From: Pieris napi
Lineage: Eukaryota > Arthropoda > Insecta > Lepidoptera > Pieridae
Assembly: GCF_905475465.1 (NCBI RefSeq)
Contig: NC_062236.1
Span: 8,380,001 to 8,444,000 of the forward strand
Direction of reading: 5' to 3'
DNA: 64,000 nucleotides
Shown: one piece after another, positions 12,901 to 23,300 of the stretch
Position numbering within the stretch: position 1 is the first letter of the stretch
Layout: each line of letters starts with the position of its first letter
The notes under the pieces: model-generated
Seen by the model: the letters and a program-made list of their open reading frames with translations, nothing else
What the model was told of the DNA's origin: nothing
Database searches by the model: none
Program-made: the position numbers and the translations under genes

Positions 12901-15900
12901 TAATTGCAAATACAGGCATAATCGAAAACCTATTTTATTGTGGTATTGAAGTTTTTTTTATGTGAATAATAATTAATTACAGGCATGTCCTCTGAGGCAA
13001 CTGGAGGTTTGGCAAGTATAAGAATGGAGGGCATGGGGGCTATGGGCAGAAGTTCTGGAGGCTGGGGAGAGTACAGTGATAGGAACACTTCATGGGGTAA
13101 ATACATTATTTTCAAATCCTTCCGACTAATGCTCTATCATAATATTCATGTTTTTAATTCATCCTTTTCCTTTTAAATACCATTTTAATAACTTGAATTT
13201 GTTTAATAAAATTTTTGGCTAACTATTCCAGATGAGCCAAAGGAAAGAAATGATGAAGATGATTATGAAAGAGAGGATTCTGATGGAGAGAGTGGAGGGA
13301 AGAAACCGCAGAAGTAAATAAACATACTACTATATATAGTATTATACATTGCACATTTTCACATTAGCTTCACAATTATATTGAACTTATTTTCAAAACA
13401 AGCTGTTTCTGGTATTTTCTAATATTGCCTTAATCTGTTGTACTGGGATTTAAAATTAATTTGAACAATATGCTCTATTCGAAAGCGGAAAATGACTGAT
13501 GTCCTTAGATTATCCTTTCAAGGATTTTTTAGATTGTATTTCTGTATAATTTTAAATGTTTTCTTATTTTGTATAATTTATAATGTAAATTCATGCATAG
13601 TATTGCTTTTGTCATTAGACTTTGAGTAATGTAGGGGTACGAAATGATTTTTTTTTTTCAGAGAAAATGTGTACCATGATTCAGAGGTGATAGACGAAAG
13701 TCCTCCGCCCTCAGACCGAGTAAGAGACCGCCACAAGCCGCTTAACATCAGCCTACGTAGTCCTGCTCGTACTAAACCCGCTACACCTGCTAAGAAGATT
13801 GACCTAGGTAAACCCACTACCATTCTTGAAGAAAATCCACCGATCAATCCCTACATGTGCTGTCGGCTTTGTGGTTTAAGCGTGCGTCCTGCGTTCGAAT
13901 CCATGCGGTGCACAAATGGAACTTTCTTTCTATGTGCGCTATTAGCACTTGCACTTACGATGAAGCCAAAAATCGTGAGAAAACTGTCTATAAAATAAAA
14001 ATGATCACAGAAGTGGATGTGGCCAAGGGTGCGTTCAAGTATTACGTCACGCAATTTTTGGAGATTATTGACACACCCCCCTCCCCCCCGTGTAACGCGC
14101 CGTAACGTTTTTCTGTACCCAATAGTAAAACGTTTCGTGACCACCCAGTGACTCTTTATAGCTAAAAGTTACCATTATGGGATGTAAACGTACTGGAAAG
14201 TCGAGAACAATATTAACAATAACGCGTAATTCAATCCCCGCCCCGCATCGTAACGTTTTACAAAAGGACCCCCCCCCCCAAATTCGTTACGTAATACTTG
14301 AACGCTCCCTTTCTATAAGTGTTAGGCCGGAGAATCCATGCGGTGGTTTTCTTTTTACTGTGTGTCCCCATTGTCTCTTGTGACGTACCCTGCCCACTTC
14401 CGCTTTCAATCTAAATTACTCTTTATAAAATCTTACTAAGAAGATTGATCTAGGTATGGTTTGGGCTTATACTACTTTACAATTTTTTTATTTTCCATTA
14501 TAAAACGTTCCCTACATTTCGTGTACATTTCTATATGAACGTTAAAACCATTTCAGGTGCAGCAGCAACATACGCTAAAGCGGCAACTGCCCCATCGCCA
14601 GTAACTAAGCAACCGGCAACAAACAAGTCTCAGGAGCTGCTGGATGACTTATTTAAGACCTGTCCAGCCGCTGAAACAACAAGTACTGATGTTGCCAATC
14701 TAGTTGAAGACGACTTTGATCCAAGGTATTTCATAAAAATTTAATAACCAGTCTAATACTGTTTTTATTGAAGCACTAGTACGAGTGCTTTAAAGCGCAA
14801 ACACAATTTGAGAGAAAGAAACGAAATAGTACTTTGGTTAAATGAAATTATATATAGCTTTTTTTAAGGGGTTCGCTTATAAAACTAGGAAAACCTAAGC
14901 GATGAGAATTGGCATGTATCAAGTAGGTGATCAGTTTTCTGTCTGACACACGCGAAAGTTTTTTTTGTCGGGTTTCCTCGTGTTTTTCTACACAACACTA
15001 GGCTAACATTATTTAAAAAAATAAATAACAGTTTAAAAAAACTAGAACACACGCTTTTAAAGCACATCAAACTAAAAAGTGTAAAATAATTCCTAATTTA
15101 GGCTGAAAATGGTAATGAACAAAAAATACTGGTATTATTGTGAAAAAGCGTGGCGCGCTCTGTGCCATATTTTTCGTCTATCGACGAAACGCTAACGACT
15201 ATCTAACCCACGCTTTTTCACAATAATACCAGTATTTTTTGTTCATTACCATTTACAGCCTAAATTAGGAATTATTTTTTAGTTTAATTTTTTTTTTCGG
15301 ATTATTGCATTGTCATCGATCTTTGACAGGTGCGCAAAGTTTGAATTAAATCTATCTGTTAAAAGTGGGTCAAAATCAAGTCCGAAGGAGTCGGTTACAT
15401 ACATACATACATACAGGTGAAGCTAATATAAAGCGTGTAAAAAATTTGTTTATATTCGTGTTATTTATATTACAACTAACTAAATTACAGAGCGGAAGAG
15501 CCGAAGCCCACACAAAAAGATGAATTTGGTGATTTTACGAACGCGTTCGCTCCACCCGCTGTATCCAGCGATTCATTTGCTGATTTCACTAGCGCCTTCA
15601 CAGATAGCAACACTACTAACAATGGTTTGTATTTAACTTAAATTATTTATTTTATTTATTCTTATAAGCTTATGCCAAAAATAAATGCTAAACAAAAAAA
15701 CTTATTTATGAATTATATCTTAAAATATTTTCAAAGATTGATTAGTTTTAGGTAAGTTATCCTAAATCTTTTAGTCAATACTTAAAAAAAACATTTCGTT
15801 TAGTTTCAGCGCCAGCATCGAACCTAGACCTCCTAAGTGATCTAGCACCTCCGGACAATGGGTTTGATTTAGACTCACTCACCGGACAACTCGCAAGCAC

Positions 15901-18900
15901 AAACATCACGCACACACAATTACAGCCCATGCAAGGTAAGCTTGTATATTTACCTACGGATATAAATCCGTTCATATTTAAAATAAGCTTTAAAAGAACT
16001 ACATTCCAAGATTTAAGACTTAAGCAATTATTTAATAAGTAAAATAATCACAATAAAAAACTATTTACGAAGTATTTTACTATTGCAAGAAAAAAAAATA
16101 ACTCATTTATTAAATATCTTTCCAGTTTTTCTTTCTTTTATTCTTGATCTGTGTTTATTTTACTATTCAACTCTACTCTTGGACAATTTTAGTTGTATCG
16201 TTTATTTATTTACTCGGGTTTTATCAAAATCGCAGTCGTAATTGCTTATGCGTTGTACTTTTTTTTTAAATACATGGCTGTCAAATTTTGTTCCAAAGAT
16301 GTACGATTTGCTACAATTTTCCTTGTCAAAAAATAGACGACTGCAATTACGACTGTATGTAAAGCCTACATGTTATACTCTGGTTTTTAATTCCGTAGAA
16401 TTCTGACATTTCATAAATATTGCTACTAAAAAAGTTCACCGAAAAAGGGACAAATTTGACCCAATAAAAAAAAACAGTCGCCGTAAAACCACTTTTAATG
16501 TTGAGCACCGCACTTAGTGGAGTACAATGGATACATTCAATTCAATCATTTTGTTTGTTAGTACAAACAAAATGTTTGTATAGAGTCAGATGTTGACTCG
16601 TATTAAAATTGAAAAATGTGCCCGGCCAAAAAGGTTTGTAATCTCTGAAATGTCAAAAAATTATGGCTGTCAGAATTCTACGGAATTAAAGTATAATTGA
16701 AATATTCATTAAGAGACCTCGGATTTTATTTTCTGTACTCTTTTTGTTCTTGTATTGTCGTTGACTTTATAAAGGAACACTCCTCTCACTTATATTTAAT
16801 TATACTTTCGTCACTTGACCAACAATTATTTGGTAAATGTTCGGTGTTTGATCCATCTACTTTTGGGCACAGTCAGGATTTTTTAATTTCCAGGCTGCGA
16901 GAGATCCAGTGACCGACTGAAGACAGAAATATCTCACCTCGTTGATACTCTACAGAACATAGAAAGAATTAGCTCTGAAGAGGACGTAAAACGAATAAAA
17001 ACTTGTTTAATGAACCTTTTTAATTACCTCCCCGGTCCGGTAACCCCACAGAAACTACTCGATTGCGATGACAAAATATTAAATGACCATTTGGACGCCT
17101 ACAGCCAGCTTCTCTCGTCATGTAGAAGTTTACTCCGACAATGGCCAATTCTCAAACAAGAAATCGTCACGCTGTTCACAGTCGAAGAAGGTTTCTACCT
17201 GAGCCAGGAGTGCTTGTCTATTTTGTGCGGTTTTTTGAAGGAAGAGAGAAATGTATTAGCTCTGGAAGCCACGTCATTTATTTTACAGAAATATGCCAAA
17301 AGTGATGCAATTCTAGCCGCTATAATAGATTGCTCACACAGTATCGGCGACGGGCAAGATAGAATCAAACTACAAAACGAATGGGAGAACTACGTTCAAT
17401 ACTTCATAACGTTGCCCGAACGAGTCGCAAATCGACTTGAAATTAAAACTCCCAAGGAATTCTCGCATGAAAATTTCTCCTATATTGTGGTATTTCAAAT
17501 TGTCAGATCTCTAGATTTTATGGCGGAGAGTAATTTTTTTCAAAGTGCCCGATATAATCTTGCATGTGTCTCGCATCTCGTTTCAAAATTCGTTACTTAC
17601 TACAGTAACACTGAGGCGTTTTATCATTTAATTGATATTATCATAGCCTGGACCGATCCAAATAATAATGATCCATGTAAGTTCGTAAGGAGAAAACTCT
17701 TACAGACGCTATCGCATCACTTACATCGCAGAGCCATTGATAAACTCGTCGTTTATTTGTTCAAAAGATGTCCAATTTACTACAAAAACTACGAACAGCC
17801 TATTAAAACGCTACTTGGGGATAACATTGACTCGAGCAAAGATTGGAACGAGATTCTATTGTATAAAATGCCTTACAACGTTCATTTAAAAGACTATAAA
17901 GATACTACAATACAGGAAAATTTATTATACTATGTTGCTACAAGTAAAAAATGCAAGGATATGCTATCAAATTTGATTCTCAGCTTAGCTAACGTCTGGG
18001 CTGATGTTAGATCAAAAAACGTAACTGACGTTAATCAACATATGTATACGTCTGTATTACTGTTATTGGCTATTAAATATAGAGTAACACTCTGGAAACA
18101 AAATTCGGACGATTGGGACTTATTACAGATAAAAACAATTTTAATCAGAGGCATGTCCAAGCATCTTGACGTCATGACGCAAGAGTATAGATGTATAGGA
18201 ATGGCCACGATCGAGTTAATTTTTAAAATTCTATCAGATGTTGACAGCAAAGATAGAGAAGCTGTCCATCAGCTAAAATTCGATTACAATTCTATGGGAA
18301 ATACTTCTGTAGAAATACACAAGGTTCTAAAAGGTGTTACAAATAAATGCCTCATAGATAAAGAACATGTTAAACCAGCAAATGAATTATCTGGGGTCAA
18401 TCTAAGTAAAATCTTAGACCTTATTGCATTTAAAGTCGATGATGTAGATAGACCCGTAAACAATTCTGTTATAACGTGTGCAGTTAAAACCTCGGAACAA
18501 ACCAAAGCTATTGTAAAAACGATCATATCAGTTAAATTGGATGAATTAAAAAAACATGGGGTTGACGAGGAATTAGATTCAGATGATGATTTACAGCCTT
18601 ATGATATGAGTAATGATGAGCCAATGTCGGCAAAAAAGAAACCCAATTATTTGCGAGATTTACTGGAAATGATTAGAGATGCTAAAGAACAGGAAACCTT
18701 TGAAGTTGCCCTAGAAAGCGCTGAAGAATTAGTCAACGAACAAATGAAGCTTGAGCACAAAGTTCTTGCCATAGAGTTGCTGGATCTCTTCGTGCATTTG
18801 GAGGAAAAGTATCATGTCTCCAATTTCGACAGCATTAGATTCAACACATCTGTGGCTATAGTTTGCGCTCATCCCAAAGACGGCGCGGAACATCTATGCA

Positions 18901-20391
18901 AAGAAATACACACAGACATAGGTAGATACTCGATTGCCACCAAAATTTTCATGCTAGATGTTTTGTCCGAAGCAGCAAACAGAATTGCAGATGTTCGACA
19001 GACTGAACCAAAACCTAAGACTGAAACAAAGCAAAAAACAGACGACGCGATCTCAGAAGAAGTGATTAGACGAAGATTGATCAACAAAACTCGATACTTC
19101 CATACAAAAAGACCCCACCCTTTTGCAAAAGCGAAGAAGAATCAGTTTGCGGCGGTAGCTGACAGTTTTTTCTATCCCCTCATCGGGGGTTTTGGTCATC
19201 GTCAATTGACATTAAGCTATCAGAATACGAAGCAAGACGTCGACAACATTCTCCTTCTCAAATACCTGTCCGTCGTAGGCAACGTGATTTTAGCGTCTAA
19301 AAATTGTCCAAAAGTCGCAATTTACTGCAAGGAAATAATTCCAATGATTTTGTACATGAGATTTTCGCCGGAACCAAAGATTCAGACGTGTGTAATATCA
19401 ATAATAGCGTCTATAGTGATGGTTTTACCTCCAACTATACTTCGGGATGAATTTGCCTCAATGATGTCGGAGATATGCGCCTGGCTAATGGATTATTTGA
19501 ATAATATCGACTTGGCGATGAATGTTAGCGGAGCTAAAACTGAAGCGGGGTTGTTTGCCGGACAAGTGTTGCATTTGATCGAGAAAAATTTGTCGAACTA
19601 AGGGGAATTACATTAAAAAGTATAAGCAGAATTTGTTTCTCGGATTGTCTATAGTTGTAAATAGTTTTTAATATTAGTATTTCGCTTTGTTTAAGTTTGA
19701 AATAAAAATGCGAGCTGAAATAGTGCACAATTTTATCTGTCTATTAAAAACATGATGTAACATTATAATTCATTTCTTAAAATTCTGTACCCACCGTTAG
19801 ATGAATAAATATGTCTCCATATCATTTGTTTGTTTATCCCCTTAATGTTGGTAAAGTGACGAATAAGTTGTCTGAGAGTCCAATAATAAAATTGTATTAT
19901 TAATAAATAATTGATCCTTTCTGTACTTAACATCGACATTGTCCTCACCTTTAGGTTTACAGCCCACACCTGTTGACCTGCTTCAACCGATTGCACCAGT
20001 TAGTCAACAGCAACCAGCATTGATCAACACAAAGCCATCAGCAAAATTGGGCGCAACGTGGGCGGACACATCCGGCGCTATTAATATCAACGTCGACAAT
20101 TTGTTGGCTCCAAGATCGCCCAAAGCTGGTCCCGCTCCTTCCATCAATCAGCTTAAATCTAGCCCCAATAGTCCAGCGCATAAACCTAATGTAAACGCTA
20201 ATATGCCTATACTACCGAATATGCCCAGTATGGCACCGACTATTCCAAATATGGCACCGACCATGCCCAACATGATGCCGTTAAACAACATGGCGACGGG
20301 GCAAATGTGGCAAACACCTATGTCCAACGTTAACAACAATTTCCCAGTGAACAACAACATGAGGCCACAGAATCACAATTTCCTCCAATGA
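9916..20391 (+). CDS. lqfR: Epsin-related ENTH protein (epsinR/CLINT1; liquid facets-related)
   Basis: Eleven exons: 9916-9965, 10997-11198, 11625-11753, 12287-12395, 12983-13096, 13232-13313, 13662-13807, 14557-14725, 15491-15624, 15810-15935, 19955-20391. All phases match; 1698 nt, 565 residues. Residues 6-160 are a complete ENTH domain (WKVRELADKV; DEAWGPTGQQMQELA; WRRTYKCLLLLSYLVRNGSE), the phosphoinositide-binding module of epsins. The middle is acidic and low-complexity. FGDF and FADF motifs in exon 9 fit the gamma-ear binding motifs of epsinR, which links AP-1 and GGA adaptors to clathrin at the trans-Golgi and endosomes. There are no ubiquitin-interacting motifs, as expected for epsinR rather than classical epsin. 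The last exon encodes a Pro/Asn/Met-rich tail with repeated PNM/MAPT units (residues about 495-535). Exon 10 can instead join the Tel2 exon at 16894. The donor of exon 9 (GTTTGT) is weak. Confidence 0.93.
13860..14015 (+). repeat. Degenerate tRNA-derived SINE fragment
   Basis: GTTCGAATCC at 13893-13902 matches an RNA polymerase III box B, and the preceding TGTGGTTTAAGCG resembles a box A. A downstream ATCGTGAGAAAAC stretch resembles the body of common lepidopteran SINEs. It lies in the lqfR intron after exon 7. There is no cloverleaf, so it is not a tRNA gene. Confidence 0.45.
14027..14309. mobile_element. MITE with about 30-bp terminal inverted repeats
   Basis: The left end begins GGGTGCGTTCAAGTATTACG and the right end is its near-exact reverse complement (AATACTTGAACGCTCCC and inward), about 30 bp per arm. 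Next to the arms are C-runs (14088-14098 and about 14270-14279). It carries no coding capacity. It is a 283-bp non-autonomous DNA transposon inside an lqfR intron; superfamily not determined. Confidence 0.75.
15049..15438. mobile_element. MITE with an internal 71-bp-arm palindrome (family copy A)
   Basis: The element runs from ACACGCTTTTAAAGC to the inverted end AAAGCGTGT. Inside, 15083-15153 and 15208-15278 are reverse complements at 70 of 71 positions, separated by 54 bp. A run of CATA repeats (15397-15416) precedes the right end. The related copy at 49125-49456 lies in the opposite orientation and lacks the second arm, so the palindrome arose here by an inverted duplication. Located in the lqfR intron between exons 8 and 9. 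Confidence 0.8.
16233..16355. repeat. Small inverted-repeat element
   Basis: CAGTCGTAATTGC at 16233-16245 is repeated in perfect inverse as GCAATTACGACTG at 16343-16355. The 123-bp unit lies in the lqfR intron before the Tel2 exon and looks like a minimal MITE; the family is unknown. Confidence 0.5.
16386..16690. mobile_element. MITE with perfect 23-bp terminal inverted repeats
   Basis: Positions 16386-16408 and 16668-16690 are exact reverse complements (core AATTCCGTAGAATTCTGACA). The middle holds a short palindrome, CATTTTGTTTG...CAAACAAAATG at about 16547-16574. The 305-bp non-coding element ends about 200 bp upstream of the Tel2 exon acceptor. Confidence 0.8.
16894..19601 (+). CDS. Tel2: Alternative terminal exon encoding Tel2/TELO2, fused to epsinR
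   Basis: A single 2708-nt exon in frame with lqfR exon 10 (ends 15935, phase 1). The fusion would be 1322 residues, of which about 902 come from this exon. The conserved acidic linker LDSDDDLQPYDMS, matching the CK2-target region of human TELO2, is present. So is the C-terminal Tel2 core, from about NQFAAVADSFFYPLIGGF onward. Tel2, with Tti1 and Tti2, stabilises PIKK kinases (TOR, ATM, ATR, DNA-PK, SMG1) through Hsp90/R2TP. An in-frame TAA at 16884-16886 sits just before the acceptor AG and the first Met is only at 17010, so the first 38 codons are readable only after splicing from an upstream exon. In Drosophila, Tel2 is likewise made as a translational fusion with EpsinR. Its own stop and poly(A) signal precede the alternative lqfR last exon. 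Confidence 0.92.
19701..19706 (+). terminator. Polyadenylation signal of the epsinR-Tel2 isoform
   Basis: AATAAA lies 100 nt after the Tel2 stop codon and about 250 nt before the acceptor of the alternative lqfR last exon. Choice between this site and splicing on to 19955 would decide between the fusion and the short protein. Confidence 0.6.
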
Positions 20392-23300
20392 TATTTGTTA
20401 TTGGCAGATGTATGCCAAAGTTAAATTTTTGAGCAATGAATAGTTATGCAAACAACGTACAAACTTATAGTTAGGACGGGACACAGCGATCAGAGGACAT
20501 CTTACAAACGTTTAAATCAAGAAAAATATTTTTCACTAGTTTACAATCGAGGAAATGTATTTTTTGGAAATGAAACTTTTATTTCATTGCGTTTTATTAT
20601 CACGTGACACCAAGCCGTTTAGATTTAAAAAAAAGAAATATTAATAAAATAGATCTCCAATTCAGCGACAGCATAACGGCCCATTTGTTTCAAATAACAG
20701 AAAAATTAATTTTGATAAGTCGATGAGTATTGACCGATGATCTTCACTTTACACCGTTTCTTTTAACTTACATAACTGCAATCTTATACAATTGGCATAA
20801 CATTTTGTCATTTATTCGGGGAAAAAAATTTAAGCATTCCAATGTAGCATTTTTGTAAATATTCGCTTAATAACTTAATTCATTGCTTAAAAATGAGAGA
20901 CCTGAGTTTTCAATTTTATACGAGTTGATATTACATGGGTAAGCGTGTATAGTCGTGCATATCATTGTATATCACATGATATTATATTAAATATATATTA
21001 TATTAGAAAATACACGAACTTGAAAAACTAATGTGTTTGAACTTAAACGATTATAAAATTTAATAACGCAAGTTTAAACGCGTATAAAATGCGTAGGATT
21101 AATTAATTAAAAATCATGATTTTATTATCTACGTACGTGTACATGTATATACGTCTTGGGAAGACTAGAAAAAATGGAAGAAATAAAAAGCGCGTCTTTC
21201 GTGTTTTTTTAAATAAGATTAAGCTTTTCGAATTCGTTTTTCTTTACTATTATATGCTATTCGTTAGAAAGTCAATGAAAATTAGAATTTTAAAAAGCAT
21301 TGTATTTAATAAAAACATTCCTATATCGTATTTTGATGGTTTGGATAAAATTGCATTTCTTCTAAATTGTCTAATATATTTTTCATCTTTAACTGTTTGC
21401 GACTACAAAGCGGGAAAATCACGTCTTATGGCCATTCATACTGCCATACCTATATCAGTTATAACCGTTGGTCGATGTTATGAAGTTGGATAGAATATTT
21501 TTATACCTGCTTCATCAGTAGCGTAATATAAGTGTTATGTATTTATATGTTACATAGTTGAATGTATGGGGCTATGTAAATATACGTAGAAGTAGTAATA
21601 CGTCAATTCTGTTTTAAGCTACTTTGTTCAGTCTAAGTTCTGCATTCTAATGTTTAGGTTATGTCAGCTGTTCAATTCTTTCTTTGAAACTTCACATGTA
21701 ACATTATGCTCAAGAATAGTGACTAAAGATTTATTTTTATTACTGAATATTAGTACTAACACGTAGACGATAGATTTTAGCGTCAATTGACTTGAGTATT
21801 TGTATGTGGTTATTATCACATTGCAAACAGACAACAATATTTCTTTTTGTCATTACTTATGCTCCATACAGTTAAGGACAACCTACTAGTAAATTAGCGA
21901 CTTTAATAATGTACTTAAATTCCTTGTAGATACGTATAGCGTCCCATAAAATCACTCTTATTTGAAATCACTCAGGGGTTTTATCGATAGAGGCCGCAGG
22001 CTTGTTATAATCATGAAAAAAATCATTGTTATTGACTGTTTACGCGCATTTTAACTGTAAGGAGCTGTCGTTATCATTTAAAAATCGACTACTCCGTATC
22101 ATCGATTTTGGGGACTAGGCGTAATTGACTTACGGTTAGTTTCAATATCTTAACCACACTTACGAGTCGTAAGTTTATACTAAAGCCGTCTAATATATGG
22201 TCTATAGAAAAATCGTAGCAGTTGTATTTTGGATATGGATATGGGCGTAGTGGTTCACAGTATTACATGAAATGCATTACAGCTGTGGCCCCAAGATGTT
22301 TTGTAAATAATCTAGCGATCAGGCATATAACCCCTCAGTTGTATAAAACGCATTAAGTCTGAATTTCAAGTGATGTTATTCTTTTAAACAAGTGATGTTT
22401 TTTATTCATTTTAGAGTGCTTTTGGTTAGTGGAATTATGGACGAGAAATGTTATAAATGAAGACGGCTCAGATTTGATTGTTGTGGCAATGGCAGCTCAT
22501 TTAGTACGATAAGCTTTGTTGTCAGCCCCAAAAATATACTGGCATAATGGCGTCCTTAGCACAGACATACAGAATTTATTAATATAATGTAATGGAATAA
22601 TTTAAAAAAAAACGTAGTGTGTGCCGAATTTGCAAATAAGAAAACGTGTGCTAATCAAAACTAACTTTATTTTCACTTTACAAGATTTGAAGTTTGTGCT
22701 AAGGGGGTTTTGTGAAAAACCGGATTTTTGATAACGTAGAATTTGTTGCTGACTGTACTTCATTTTTTAATTTTGTATTGTGTAGTGTAAACGAAGCTAG
22801 TTGGGACCAAAATGAAAGTTGTTGCTGTTTCACACTTTTAGCAGATTAACCGTCAAAATAATTTTCTATATTAAAACAAGCATATGTATGTCGGTATGTG
22901 AGAGATTCATTTATACTACACAATGTCTTGTGCTCTTAGGTGCAAATAGATTAGAAAATTTTAGTTGTTTTTTTAATTCGAGAAAACCAATGTTATTAAT
23001 TGTATAAGCCGTAGGTGGGAGAACTCTGATAATTAGGTAGGTACATGGACTTCAGTGAATTTAATATGCATTCCTTCAAAAATAAATAATAAATATTCTT
23101 TTATCGCATTAAACGCGTTTATCAACGACGGGTAACCAAGACACGCAGTCCATTTTATCTTTTGTATTCCTTAAACCCGTAAAGAAGGTTTATAGCATTG
23201 TTAAAGACTTTATTTTGCAAAAAAAAATGATCTATTAAAATTTAAAACATTAAGGCTAAATCAAGAAAAAATATTGTTCATTTATGTTGTTTAACTTGTC

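Noticed and set aside
13880..13920. tRNA gene suggested by a GTTCGAATCC box B
   Set aside because: No cloverleaf or acceptor stem; fits a degenerate SINE.
13669..13998. 109-codon frame running past lqfR exon 7
   Set aside because: Coding similarity ends at the donor at 13808; the remainder reads into SINE-like intron sequence.
15399..15416. CATA repeat as a CRISPR-like or satellite array
   Set aside because: A short microsatellite inside a MITE; there are no spacers, and the paired copy B has it at the same relative place.
17010..19601. Tel2 as a free-standing intronless gene starting at 17010
   Set aside because: The frame is open and exon-like back to the acceptor at 16893 and continues in phase from lqfR exon 10; no separate promoter signal was seen. 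A minor independent transcript is not excluded.
21116..21493. 125-codon plus-strand frame in the lqfR-Star intergenic region
   Set aside because: Composition is typical of AT-rich chance frames; no splice partner or recognisable similarity.
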